Counted from the first letter of the stretch, positions 10,212 through 19,082 are shown. The stretch is DNA of 64,000 nt from JBEKIK01 sp963838495 (GCA_963838495.1 CAWIRC010000004.1:496001-560000), one strand, 5' to 3'. Translations and numbers: made by a program. The notes: a model not told the origin generated them from the letters alone.

Positions 10212-12419
10212 TTATTTTCTCACGATCTTCAACCCGCTGCCTTCCAGCAGCATCTGCAAATCGGCGAAACGTTGTTCGGCGCCTGGGGCCACATAGACAT
10301 TTAGAATCGGCCGCCAATACATGCCCCGGCCGGCGATGCCCCATGCATCCATGTGTTCCCAAACGGCGGATATGAAGGTCTCGGTCGAGGTTTCGGTGCG
10401 CGGGCCCAGAGACACAACCTTGCCGCTGGAAAGTCCCGACTCCGGGACGATCACCAATTGATCCGGCCGGCATTCGATTTTAATCGGGCGCGTGACCGGC
10501 ACCGATCCGTGGGCGGCGTCGGGCAGCGCCCAATCCTGGCCGCGCTTGGAAGCCAGATCTTTTGGATGCTTGCCATTCTTTTGTTGGTCCTTTTTTGCAT
10601 CTTTTTCATCATCCGGCTTTGTCACGGGCGGCTTTTGGGGCGGATCGCGCCATTCCCCGGGTCTAAGCGGCATTTCAAGCCTGGCGTTCGCCTGGTTCGG
10701 CATCGCCTGTTTTCCGGTGGACGGCGATGTTTGATCGGGCAGATTTTTCTCGCTCGGCGGCTGCCCGACTATATATCCCTCGGTCGATCCGGTTTGCCTG
10801 CTCGATCCCTTGTTGCCCGTGCCTTGTCTCTTGCCAGCGGGAACGTAACCTTCAGGTGGCGTCATCGATCCCTTTGTGTTGTCTTGACCTGCCGTTGCCG
10901 AATTATCGCCGGTGCGGATACTCCCGCCGCCTGCCGGGCCGCTGAATCCTCCTACGTTTCCGTTATTGCTACCGCTTGGACCGGAATCAGTCCTCATTGG
11001 ATTAATGAATTGCCCATCCCCGGGCGTGCCTTGCCCTGTCAAACCTGCATTCATATTGCCGGTGCTCGATCCGGAGACCGCTCCTCTCGGCACAATCGAT
11101 CCGTCTCCATATCCGGTCGCTCGGTTTCCTCCGCCCGGTGCCGCGTCTGCTTGTCCGCCAATATCTCCACCGATTTCGCCGCTGCCGCTTGCAATTGTCC
11201 CGCCTCCAGGTCCGATCACCCTGTTACCTCTGCCAACCGTCCCGCTTCCCGCGTTACCGTATAACGATGCCAATTGCTGGGCTTCGGCCGGTCCAGATAC
11301 ATCGCCTACTTCCGAACCTCCGCCTGCTGGACCGTATCCGCGGCCGCCTCGGCCCGAGGACTGGCGAGGGACATACCCCGAGTCTTCGGAATCTTCATCA
11401 TCATAAGCCGGTCCGCCTATCCGCACCGAACCCCCATGCGGCGATGCCCGATAAACAGCCTTGGGTTTTTTGGAATAGGCCGCCGGAGCGGCAGCGATCA
11501 AACGCTGCTGGCGAGCCCGCGCCGATACCAATACCTCTTGCACAACCTTGGCCAATTGAGCGTCGGGCGGCTGAAAGGCCAGCTTCCAATCGGCCTCGAT
11601 CAACTCGTAGCCGAAATCGGTGGCCCAGGAAGTCATGGCCGCGCGGGCGGCATAATATGCGGCGATGCCGTCCGGCCGCACCAGGAGCAGCGGATAAGGT
11701 TCGCCTTCGCGCTGCGGATCAAAGCCGTGGTTTGAAAGCAGATACTCGCGCACTGCCCGAAGCCCGCTGGCCAGCGGATTGCCCGGGCCCAAAGGACCCT
11801 CGAAATCGCCCTCCGGGAATTCAATTCCCTCGGGCCGCAAGACCACGGCGTCGGCGCGGCATTCCAGGTAGATCGGCCGCCGGTAGGTCTGGTTCGGGCC
11901 TTCGTAAGGAACGATGGCGTAGGATTTTTTTCGCGAGGTGGCTTCGATTTGAGCGTCGGTAACTTGCTTTTTGGCCGCTTCGATTTGCAGGCGGAGCCTT
12001 TCCAGCTCCTCCATCTTTTCCGATTGTTGCCGGCTGTCATCGCCATCCAGTTTATCCAGCTCGGCCACGGTTTTTTCCAGGGCCGGGATCTTTTCCCGCA
12101 AACCGCGGGCATGATCTTCCAGATGCCCCAGCTCCAGGCGGGCGTCGGCCACTTGCCCATCGGTCTTTTCACGCGATATTTTCAATTGCCCGATCCGCCA
12201 TTGCATCGTCTCGTGCTCGGTTTTTATCTCGGCTTTCTTTTCGGCGATTTTGACAACAGCGGTCTGAGCGGCCTGCATCCGGGCTTGCCGAGTAATGGCA
12301 AACAGCAAGGGAACCAGCGCACCCATTGTGCAGATCAATACTGCCAGAAAGGGAAACAGCGAGATGCTTGGATCGCCCCCGCTCCGACGCCGGTGCTGAT
12401 TGTGCAAATTGAATTTCAT
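10212..12419 (-). CDS. Large membrane-anchored coiled-coil partner of the TolQ-like channel, Gly-rich
   Basis: The protein has 735 residues. A single N-terminal membrane helix (ISLFPFLAVLICTMGALVPLLF, about 19-40) starts an ExbD-like layout, followed by a coiled coil to about residue 160. A globular unit begins YLECRADAVVLRPEGIEF. A Gly/Ser/Pro-rich low-complexity linker spans about 330-590. A second shorter unit begins IKIECRPDQLVIVPESG. The two units share the pattern I/L-x-CR-x-D-x-x-V/L-x-x-PE, so the domain appears duplicated on either side of the linker. The start overlaps the TolQ-like stop (ATGA). A linker of this length would suit reaching across the periplasm to peptidoglycan or the outer membrane; that is inference. 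Confidence 0.75.
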   Translation of the reverse strand: MKFNLHNQHRRRSGGDPSISLFPFLAVLICTMGALVPLLFAITRQARMQAAQTAVVKIAEKKAEIKTEHETMQWRIGQLKISREKTDGQVADARLELGHLEDHARGLREKIPALEKTVAELDKLDGDDSRQQSEKMEELERLRLQIEAAKKQVTDAQIEATSRKKSYAIVPYEGPNQTYRRPIYLECRADAVVLRPEGIEFPEGDFEGPLGPGNPLASGLRAVREYLLSNHGFDPQREGEPYPLLLVRPDGIAAYYAARAAMTSWATDFGYELIEADWKLAFQPPDAQLAKVVQEVLVSARARQQRLIAAAPAAYSKKPKAVYRASPHGGSVRIGGPAYDDEDSEDSGYVPRQSSGRGGRGYGPAGGGSEVGDVSGPAEAQQLASLYGNAGSGTVGRGNRVIGPGGGTIASGSGEIGGDIGGQADAAPGGGNRATGYGDGSIVPRGAVSGSSTGNMNAGLTGQGTPGDGQFINPMRTDSGPSGSNNGNVGGFSGPAGGGSIRTGDNSATAGQDNTKGSMTPPEGYVPAGKRQGTGNKGSSRQTGSTEGYIVGQPPSEKNLPDQTSPSTGKQAMPNQANARLEMPLRPGEWRDPPQKPPVTKPDDEKDAKKDQQKNGKHPKDLASKRGQDWALPDAAHGSVPVTRPIKIECRPDQLVIVPESGLSSGKVVSLGPRTETSTETFISAVWEHMDAWGIAGRGMYWRPILNVYVAPGAEQRFADLQMLLEGSGLKIVRK

Positions 12420-13723
12420 GCCGCCTGGACTGCCCGTCGGTTTCCATCGAGCTTTATCGCCGCCGGCGCGGGCATTTCGGCCAGGCGGGCGTTGAGCAAG
12501 TTAATCGCCGCCGCCAGGCTCATCACGGTCTGCTCGAAATGCTTGGCCCCGGCCAAGGCGCTTAGATTCCGATTCAGCGCGTCTTCCAGCCGGGCGACTT
12601 CGCCCACCGCGGCCACGGCCTGCTGGATGACCTCGGCCTGCCGCGTTACCCCGGCTTGCAAAGCCGCTAGATTTTGCGTGCTGTGCGCTTGCGATTGTAT
12701 GATTTTTTCCCAGTGCTGGCGGTTCGCTTGAATCGAGGCCTGTTCCGCCGCCGCCAGATGTTGGGCGTGCGTTTTCAGGCCATCGCTTAGGGCCCCGGCC
12801 ATGGATGACTGGAGTATTTCTCCCCCGGTCTTGGCCATGTTGGCCCAACGGGCCGCCGCGTTTTCCATCGATGCCTGCCACAATTCGGCCTGGCGCTGAA
12901 CCAGCCTCTCCGTCATTTGGATCATGGTCTCGGCCATGCGGCGGACTGCGGCCGTCTGGCCGTCCGAACCGGCCGAAATATACTGGAACCGACCGGCCAA
13001 CTCCTCTTCCACGCGGCAGTCCACTTGCTCCAAGAGACTATTGCCCGACCGGTCCACAAAAAAGTGCACGAACATCAACACCATCGACATGGCTAATGCC
13101 AACGCCGTGGTGTCGAACTTCAGGCCCAATCCGTTTAGGACTTGCAGCATCGATTGGTCGGGCGACTTGAGATCCACGCCATTTAAGGCCATAGTGATAC
13201 CTATCACGGTGCCTAAAAAGCCAAGGATCGGAACCGCCCAAAGGATCACGCGGAACAGCCCAAATCCGGCATGTAAGCGGGAAGCGGCGATGTCGGAAAG
13301 GTACTTCAATTCGTCATACAGCTTGTCCGCCGATCCATAGTTGCGGACGTGCTCCAATGCGGTCCACAAACGCTGGATATAAAACTCGTCATGACGTCGC
13401 GCAGACAGTTGATCGAGCCGTTGCAGCATGGCATGGCAGGCTTGGACGGGTTCCTCGGCCTGCGTTTTAGGACCCAAAGGCGATTCGGCCAGTCCCGACC
13501 GCTGGGAGGCGATATCCAGTGCATTGAGGATCAAGGCGGCCAGGCCGATGGAGAACAGGACCGTCTCCATGTATTCCACCGGATGCTTGGTGAAATAGCG
13601 CTTTACCAAGTCAATACCCAAAGGGCCTTGGAAAATCAGCCAATAAAAGCCTATTGATCCAAGAATGCCCCATATAAGCGGCGACCTGAAAATATTCTCC
13701 AGCAAACGACTGATTTTGCTCAC
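12416..13723 (-). CDS. MotA/TolQ/ExbB-type channel protein with long C-terminal tail
   Basis: This 435-residue protein has membrane helices near 17-31, 57-70, 158-176 and 203-224. The last two, VILWAVPILGFLGTVIGITMAL and FDTTALALAMSMVLMFVHFFVD, are the conserved MotA/TolQ/ExbB core with the G-FLGTVIGI signature. A ~200-residue cytoplasmic helical tail follows, unusually long for TolQ. It is the first gene of a three-gene operon with two TolR/ExbD-topology proteins, linked by an ATGA overlap. The family uses proton flow to move partner domains. The long tail recalls ZorA, but no Zorya ZorC/D/E genes are present. Confidence 0.83.
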   Translation of the reverse strand: MSKISRLLENIFRSPLIWGILGSIGFYWLIFQGPLGIDLVKRYFTKHPVEYMETVLFSIGLAALILNALDIASQRSGLAESPLGPKTQAEEPVQACHAMLQRLDQLSARRHDEFYIQRLWTALEHVRNYGSADKLYDELKYLSDIAASRLHAGFGLFRVILWAVPILGFLGTVIGITMALNGVDLKSPDQSMLQVLNGLGLKFDTTALALAMSMVLMFVHFFVDRSGNSLLEQVDCRVEEELAGRFQYISAGSDGQTAAVRRMAETMIQMTERLVQRQAELWQASMENAAARWANMAKTGGEILQSSMAGALSDGLKTHAQHLAAAEQASIQANRQHWEKIIQSQAHSTQNLAALQAGVTRQAEVIQQAVAAVGEVARLEDALNRNLSALAGAKHFEQTVMSLAAAINLLNARLAEMPAPAAIKLDGNRRAVQAA

Positions 13724-14187
13724 GATTGGACCCCTTGAACAGATTGTAGAAACTAATTCTGGCGTCTCATCAAAATCGACCTAATCGACAAAGTAGATAA
13801 GCCGAAATCGAGATACGTGTTAATTTGGATAAATTGAATGGAGTGAGAATTATTCGATGAGTATGTTACTACAAGACCAAACACTGATGCGTCGGCCAAG
13901 AAATACGCCAGATTGAAAAGGCACTCTTATAAATAATCCAGACCGATCGGGGAATAGCAGCTCGACAGTCCAAAATCCACCCAAAAGGCGGGCTTCGTTC
14001 TATTCATCCCCAATAATCGGCAAAGTTTGCCAAAGTTAACGGCAGCAATTTCCGATCTATCCTTCTGTGAAAATGAAGTCGCTAAAAATGCGGCTTTGAT
14101 CGAACAAGGATGTTCCCAGGGGGGAAAACAGTCCGGCGTCGATGACAATCGATTGCTCGGACTGTTATTTTTTCTTGAATCGCCTTT
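13724..14187. other. Intergenic region, nothing firm
   Basis: There are 464 bp between the start of the TolQ-like operon and the end of queD, both leftward. It must hold the operon promoter. Complementary runs around 14130-14165 (CAGTCC/GGACTG) could make a weak hairpin after queD. No gene is visible. Confidence 0.35.
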
Positions 14188-14601
14188 TTATTCCCGTTTC
14201 TGCGGGCAATACGTGGCAAAGCAGTGCGGGGTTTCCCAGAGGCGGACTTCGGCGATGGGAATGCCTTGCCCAGTGGCGTATTCGGCGATCAGCTTGGCGA
14301 TGTTCTCGGCCGTGGGATTTACATCCATGAGATACAGCGGCTCGCCCAGCTTTTCGAGCATCGGCACGGCCGGATCGTCGCGGTGGAGTATCATGCGGTG
14401 GTCCAGATTTTCGTCTATCCAGCGGCTCAGCACGGTCTTGATCTCGTTGAAATCGAGCACCATTCCCTGGTCGTCCAGCGATGCGGCCTTGGTAGTGATA
14501 ACCACCCGGCCGTTGTGCCCGTGCAAATAACGGCACTTGCCCTCATAGTTCAACAACCGGTGGCCGTAACAAAAGTTAATTTCTCGGGAAACACGGAACA
14601 T
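14188..14601 (-). CDS. queD: 6-carboxy-5,6,7,8-tetrahydropterin synthase
   Basis: This 137-residue QueD/PTPS enzyme converts 7,8-dihydroneopterin triphosphate to 6-carboxytetrahydropterin in queuosine precursor synthesis. Zinc ligands are visible as H14 (CYGHRL), H27 and H29 (LHGHNG), with the catalytic Cys23 (EGKCRYLHGH), the LDHRMIL segment and NPTAEN. The C-terminal glutamate lies in VRLWETP. The ATG at 14601 (MFRVSREINF) matches family N-termini; the extra residues in frame upstream come from a CATCCTT repeat. The queC gene lies just upstream on the same strand, supporting the QueD rather than the biopterin assignment. Confidence 0.92.
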   Translation of the reverse strand: MFRVSREINFCYGHRLLNYEGKCRYLHGHNGRVVITTKAASLDDQGMVLDFNEIKTVLSRWIDENLDHRMILHRDDPAVPMLEKLGEPLYLMDVNPTAENIAKLIAEYATGQGIPIAEVRLWETPHCFATYCPQKRE

Positions 14602-14604
14602 AAA

Positions 14605-14720
14605 ATTAAGGATGAAGGTGGAAGGATGAAGGATGAATATCAAGGATAAGAAACGGCAGATGGAGGAATGAATGATAACTTGCGTTTATTCATCCTTCAT
14701 CCTTCATCCCTCATCCTTTA
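14605..14720. repeat. AAGGATG/CATCCTT heptamer arrays between queC and queD
   Basis: One array reads AAGGATGAAGG (14608-14640) and a second reads CATCCTTCATCC (14690-14718), so they are inverted relative to each other. The second covers the last codons of queC, which end in IKDEG encoded by the repeat. Related repeats occur at 25456-25492 and 22428-22480. Confidence 0.75.
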
Positions 14721-15414
14721 TTACATAAATGGTTGGATCCTCAATATTAACCAGTTTAAAGGCCTTTTGCCTTTCCGCGCACTTGTTGCAGGCGCCGCAA
14801 TGCAGTCCATCGACCGGTGCTATGCAGGAAAAAGTCAGTTCCAGGGGCAGGCCCTGGCCTAGGCGCATTACCTGCTGCTTGTCGAACTGAGCAAAGGGGC
14901 GGAGCACTTGCACCCTTCCTCTGGTGGCACGTTCCAAGGCGGATTCGAAATCGGCGAAAAACTCCGCGCTTGCGTCGCCGAAAGGATTCGAGCCTAAAAC
15001 GGCCAAGGCGAGTTGCCCGATCCCATTCAGCCGGCACCAAATCGACGCCTTAATTATAAGCAGCGCATTGCGGCCGGGTAAATACACGGCGTCGTCGGCG
15101 GTATCTGCATCCGGCACGCCTTGCCCGTCTATGCTCCAATGCCTGCCGTAAAGGTCCTTTACCGGCATGTCTAAAACTACCGGCCGCTCGATATTCTCCT
15201 TATTCATTGCCCGTAAAAACGCCCTCACAGCCCGCTGTTCCTCCTTCTCCCACCCCAACTGAGAGCGGATATAAAACGGCTGCACCCGGTGACCCTGGCC
15301 TGCCAAATGCCCCAATAAAATACAGCTATCCAGCCCGCCGCTAAGGAGCAAACCAACCGTTGCACTATTGTCCTTGGTTGTCATAGATTGGGCGTAATCC
15401 TGAATTACATTCAA
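14704..15414 (-). CDS. queC: 7-cyano-7-deazaguanine synthase
   Basis: QueC makes preQ0 from 7-carboxy-7-deazaguanine, ATP and ammonia. The 236-residue protein has the PP-loop SGGLDS at residues 25-30, the conserved LPGRNALLI stretch and a FGDAS segment. A zinc site near the C-terminus is FSCIAPVDGLHCGACNKCAER, with four cysteines as expected. The extreme C-terminus (IKDEG) is read from a heptamer repeat, so a few residues may have been replaced. An alternative ATG at residue 11 is possible. It forms an operon with queD. queE and queF are not in the window. Confidence 0.93.
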   Translation of the reverse strand: MNVIQDYAQSMTTKDNSATVGLLLSGGLDSCILLGHLAGQGHRVQPFYIRSQLGWEKEEQRAVRAFLRAMNKENIERPVVLDMPVKDLYGRHWSIDGQGVPDADTADDAVYLPGRNALLIIKASIWCRLNGIGQLALAVLGSNPFGDASAEFFADFESALERATRGRVQVLRPFAQFDKQQVMRLGQGLPLELTFSCIAPVDGLHCGACNKCAERQKAFKLVNIEDPTIYVIKDEG

Positions 15415-15812
15415 TCGTTATGCTTAGCTGACAATTGTATGAGCGGGCAATCTGGCGGAAAAGGCAAGAAAAGTACCTTCGGTTACATTGGTTGCAAGCG
15501 ACCGGGGTAAGCGATCTAAATCGCCAATTCAAAAATCCCCATATAAGCTGGCCTTGCACATATCCGGCCTAGTAGATAAACTCGCCGGGCTTATAAAATG
15601 GCAATATGGGGAAAATATCTAAAAATAGCAGTACTTTTCAAGTCAGTCCGATCAGCATCTTTGCTACGAAGCATCACTGCACCACCCAAAAGACGTATTA
15701 TCGGATTGCTATTCCCCCCTTGGGATCATTTTTCACTTGCATCGGGAAATGGGCCTTTTAGAATGAATGTTAGAAGCCCCAGCTTCCCTAACCCTTAAAC
15801 TTAAGGTGTGTT
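15415..15812. other. Divergent intergenic region
   Basis: There are 398 bp between queC (leftward) and a small exported protein gene (rightward). preQ1 riboswitches are common upstream of que operons, but I see no convincing preQ1 aptamer here. No gene is visible. Confidence 0.35.
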
Positions 15813-16166
15813 ATGAAAAGGCTAGGTTTGGGACTTCTGATAGGTGCGGTACTAATGGTGGCAGCGCTGGGCGGATTCGGCCAGCGCGGCGATGTTTTTG
15901 CCCAGCGTCCGCAATCCACGGCATTGCCCGGGGGAAGCGGCGACCTTATAGTCGTGCCGATTGCCTCGGGCGATAAAGGACAAGGGCAAATGCTGGCGGT
16001 GGTGGAACCCAGGCAACAGATAATGAGCGTATATAAGATCGATCCGCTAACCGGCAAGATCGCGCTGAGAAGCGTTCGCAACCTCCGTTGGGACCTGCAA
16101 ATGACCCATTACAACAACGAACCTCCTTTGCCGCAGGAGATACAAACCATGTTGGAACAGCGATGA
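15813..16166 (+). CDS. Small exported protein, unknown
   Basis: The protein has 117 residues. The N-terminus is a clear signal peptide (MKRLGLGLLIGAVLMVAALGG, then FGQRG). The mature part contains DLIVVPIASGDKGQGQMLAVV and ends RWDLQMTHYNNEPPLPQEIQTM, with a central strand pair (MSVYKIDPLTGKIALRSVRNL). AAGGTG precedes the ATG. I cannot name the family, but the last ~60 residues look like a conserved beta-rich unit. The gene is 79 bp upstream of the HTH-TM gene on the same strand, and the two may be co-transcribed. Confidence 0.65.
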   Translation: MKRLGLGLLIGAVLMVAALGGFGQRGDVFAQRPQSTALPGGSGDLIVVPIASGDKGQGQMLAVVEPRQQIMSVYKIDPLTGKIALRSVRNLRWDLQMTHYNNEPPLPQEIQTMLEQR

Positions 16167-16245
16167 GCTTTCTTCCCGTCGGCGCGGCGGCAAAAGGCCG
16201 TTTGGGGGGAGCAATCATCCAGGCAAATTGGATATCGAGAGTGCA

Positions 16246-17424
16246 ATGGCCCAAAAATATTACAACGTAAAAGAAACCGCTTCGATCTTCGGCATCAGCG
16301 AAGACACCGTCCGGCAAATGCTGGAACGCCACGAGTTATACGGGTATCGCGACGGCGCCGACTGGAAATTCAAGGCGGAAGACATCGAACGCATGGCCGC
16401 CGATCGCAAGGCCAAGCCGGTCCCGCATGTTGAAGACACCGACGAAGTGCTGTTAAGCGAAGTGGAGTTGGGCCAGTCCGGTCTGGGAACCTCGGGAACG
16501 GTAATAGGCATGGAAACGGCGCCGCACGGCGAAAGCGATATCCAACTGGCGGGCAGCGATGTAAACGTTACCGGCCCGCCGGCCACGCCGCCCATTGCAA
16601 AATCCAAGCCCGATTCCAAGACCGGCAAGTTCGAAGATCTCGATCTTGGCCTGGCCGAAGACCTGACCCTGGCCGAAAGCAACATCGGCCTGGACGCCGC
16701 TAAAAAACCCACCTCCGAATCGCCTACCGGCACTTCCGCGCTGCCCATCGGCGCGAAACCGGCGGACGACGATGAAGCCGTAATCGGAGGCGGCAGTTCG
16801 GGCAGCGGCATCACGCTTACCGGCGACAGCGGCATCTCTCTGGTCGATCCCGCCGACAGCGGCCTCAGCCTGGAAGAGCCTCTGGAACTGGGCGGAAGCG
16901 GCGCTGAAGAATCCCTGGAACTGGGCGAAGAAGACATTCTGCAACTGGCCGAAAGCTCAAAGTCTCATTCCGGCATAAAAACCGACGACGACTTTTTGCT
17001 CACTCCTACCGAAGAGACAACCGAGGCTGACGAATCGGAAAGCGGCTCGCAAGTGATTGCCCTGGACACCGAAGGCGAAGAAGCCGGCCCTGGAGGCGTG
17101 GCTACCCTGTTCAGCGAGGGCCTTGGCGACCAGGCGGGCCTGGACATGGGCGCGGGCGTGGCCCTGGGCACTGCTCCGCTGGGCGAACCGGGATCGGGCG
17201 CATCACCCGCGATGGCCGAAGGCGTGGCAGTCGCCCCAGGCTCCTTCCTGCCCGAGGCGCCTTATTCCACCTGGAACATCGTCACCCTGGGCGCGTGCTT
17301 GTTCTTCCTGCTCCTCTGCGGCGCAATGGTCTATGATCTCCTGCGGAATATGTGGAGTTGGAATTCGGCCGGCAGCGTCAATACCTGGCTGATGGATACG
17401 ATTGTCGGATTGTTCGAAAAATAA
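16246..17424 (+). CDS. Excisionase-type HTH protein with C-terminal membrane anchor
   Basis: The protein has 392 residues. Residues 3-55 form a MerR/excisionase-type helix-turn-helix (YYNVKETASIFGISEDTVRQ, then HELYGYRDGADWKF). A ~280-residue acidic, Gly/Ser-rich, apparently disordered linker follows, with repeated LxLGxxEDLxLAE-like and SGISLVDPADSGLSLEEPLEL patterns. The C-terminus has a membrane helix (IVTLGACLFFLLLCGAMVYDLL) and a short amphipathic tail. The ATG at 16246 (MAQKYYNV) is preferred; a TTG at 16228 opens the same frame. The layout suggests a DNA- or protein-binding head tethered to the inner membrane. HTH_17-type domains can also act as protein-interaction modules, so DNA binding is unproven. 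Confidence 0.75.
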   Translation: MAQKYYNVKETASIFGISEDTVRQMLERHELYGYRDGADWKFKAEDIERMAADRKAKPVPHVEDTDEVLLSEVELGQSGLGTSGTVIGMETAPHGESDIQLAGSDVNVTGPPATPPIAKSKPDSKTGKFEDLDLGLAEDLTLAESNIGLDAAKKPTSESPTGTSALPIGAKPADDDEAVIGGGSSGSGITLTGDSGISLVDPADSGLSLEEPLELGGSGAEESLELGEEDILQLAESSKSHSGIKTDDDFLLTPTEETTEADESESGSQVIALDTEGEEAGPGGVATLFSEGLGDQAGLDMGAGVALGTAPLGEPGSGASPAMAEGVAVAPGSFLPEAPYSTWNIVTLGACLFFLLLCGAMVYDLLRNMWSWNSAGSVNTWLMDTIVGLFEK

Positions 17425-17457
17425 CGTTTGCGCCGGGATTCGAAAGGAGTCGAATCA

Positions 17458-17846
17458 TGAAATGCACAAGGCCATGGCAGGCGTTTCTGGCATTGGGTGC
17501 GATTAGTTTTGCGTCGGGTTGTTTATTCACCAGCAAAGCCAGTCTTAACAACGCGGAGGCCCAGTCGCGCATCCTTTCCCAGCAAAACGCCGCCCAATTA
17601 ACCGAGATTGAAAACCTCAGATCGCACGGCAACGACCTGGAAGGCAAGCTCACGCGGTCCGAAGAACAAATAGCCCTGCTTAAAGAACAGGTTGACTTGG
17701 ATCGCCGTCAAATGGCCAGTTACGAGCGCGAGCACTCCGAGTTGTACGAGCAATTCAAGGCCCTGGCCCGGCAGAGCGCTAAAACTTCAGCCCAGCCAAT
17801 TGCTCCCCAGCAAACAGGCGATACCAACGCGCGAGCCGTTCGTTGA
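17458..17846 (+). CDS. Coiled-coil lipoprotein
   Basis: This 128-residue lipoprotein has signal peptide MKCTRPWQAFLALGAISFAS with lipobox ISFASGC. A continuous coiled coil follows (about 30-105), including ENLRSHGNDLEGKLTRSEEQ. The ATG at 17458 is preceded by AAAGGAG at good spacing; the frame is open further upstream only by chance overlap with the previous gene. It lies 33 bp after the HTH-TM gene and 33 bp before resB, so the set looks like an operon. It resembles short Lpp/YbgF-like spacers only in general layout, and no function is assigned. Confidence 0.75.
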
Positions 17847-17879
17847 TTCACCGTTCCCCCAATAATTTTTCCCGCCGGC

Positions 17880-19082
17880 ATGACGCTAATGCAACCTGGC
17901 CGTATTAATTCTACTTTGTTCGCGCGAATTTTATCGGGCGCGGTTCGATTCCTGGCTTCACTCAAATTAGCCGTAGTGCTGATTGCCGTTTACGCCGCGT
18001 TGATCGCCTGGGCCTCGATGTTGGAAAGTTCGTACGGCGCTGCCGCCGTGCATTTCGCCGTTTACGAAACATGGTGGTTCCTGGCGATAAACATATTATT
18101 GGCGGTAAACGTGCTTTTCGCGGCAGTGATTCGTTTCCCCTGGCGGCGCCGCCAAATGGGTTTTGTGCTCACGCATTCGGGCATTTTGGTATTGATGGCC
18201 GGCTGCCTGCTGAGCTGGCGGGGCGGAATTGAAGCACGGTTGGCGGTCGCCGAGGGCCATTCATCCGCCCGGGCGTACCAGGAATCGTGGCATCTTGTCT
18301 TGCAGATCGGCCCCAATAATCCCGACTCGGCGGATAAACCCGAAACCGGCGCTGAAACCGTGCAAATTCCTTTTATCTGCGGCCCTTTCGATTGGAATGA
18401 CTACCAAGGCAAATTGTTCTGGTTTCCGTGGCGCCTGGCCAGGCGCAGTAAAGGCGTATTGTACGATCGCGGCGGGATACGCCTGGAGGCGTTGGACTAT
18501 ACAGTCACCGGGCAGCAGTCCCGCGTCCATCTGCGGCTCTCGGTTGACGATACGGCCGAGGAATTCTGGCTGGCCGATTCCACCGATGAACTATCGCCCG
18601 CCAGCGGCCGGCACGCAGTCGAATCGTCCCAGCGCCGGGCGACAATCGCCTTATCGCAAGACGTCGTCGACTTGGGATTTTTGGTCTACCTGCAAAAATT
18701 TCAAGGCAAACTCGATCCCGGCTCGCTCATGCCATCGCATTATTCCAGCCTGGTCGATTTCCTCGCGCTGGGGCCGCCGCAAAAACCTCTGCTTAAGAAT
18801 GTCACCATCACGCTGAACGCCCCGGTCGATTTTACCGATCCGCAAAGCGGCCGCACCTGGCGGTTGTTCCAGTCGAGTTTCGACGGCCCCTGGAAACCAG
18901 GCTCGCGCCAGTTCCAGGCCTTGGCCGGCAAAGATCGCTCCCGCGATCAGATTTATCTTTCCATTTTGACGCTGTCCTACGATCCCGGCCGGGCCTTGAA
19001 ATACACCGGCAGCCTGCTGATTGTTTTGGGCATTGCGGCGGTGTACTACATAAAGGTTCAGAGTTCAGCGAGCAGGAAATAG
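17880..19082 (+). CDS. resB: ResB-like cytochrome c biogenesis protein
   Basis: This 400-residue protein is of ResB/Ccs1 type. N-terminal membrane helices (FLASLKLAVVLIAVYAALIAWAS, ETWWFLAINILLAVNVLFAAVI, THSGILVLMAGCLLSW) lead into a large periplasmic domain with LVLQIGP and FDGPWKPGSRQFQ segments, and a final helix (GSLLIVLGIAAVYYIK) near 368. In system II cytochrome c maturation ResB pairs with ResC/CcsA to deliver heme. No ccsA is adjacent here, and the protein is shorter than classical ResB, so it may belong to a divergent subgroup. The family is well supported; heme handling is assumed from the family. Confidence 0.8.
   Translation: MTLMQPGRINSTLFARILSGAVRFLASLKLAVVLIAVYAALIAWASMLESSYGAAAVHFAVYETWWFLAINILLAVNVLFAAVIRFPWRRRQMGFVLTHSGILVLMAGCLLSWRGGIEARLAVAEGHSSARAYQESWHLVLQIGPNNPDSADKPETGAETVQIPFICGPFDWNDYQGKLFWFPWRLARRSKGVLYDRGGIRLEALDYTVTGQQSRVHLRLSVDDTAEEFWLADSTDELSPASGRHAVESSQRRATIALSQDVVDLGFLVYLQKFQGKLDPGSLMPSHYSSLVDFLALGPPQKPLLKNVTITLNAPVDFTDPQSGRTWRLFQSSFDGPWKPGSRQFQALAGKDRSRDQIYLSILTLSYDPGRALKYTGSLLIVLGIAAVYYIKVQSSASRK

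Noticed and set aside
9202..13723. Zorya-type defence system (ZorA/ZorB-like)
   Set aside because: The channel protein has a long tail, but there is no OmpA-like peptidoglycan domain in the partners and no helicase or nuclease genes beside the operon.
13927..14148. 73-codon minus-strand frame between the TolQ-like operon and queD
   Set aside because: It has no ribosome site, no recognisable composition of exported or folded protein, and no neighbours to support it.
15415..15560. preQ1 riboswitch upstream of queC
   Set aside because: I could not find a compact hairpin with the expected A-rich tail pairing. The region remains unassigned.
17940..17955. tRNA T-arm-like GGTTCGATTCC
   Set aside because: It lies in the resB coding frame, and no acceptor or anticodon stems surround it.
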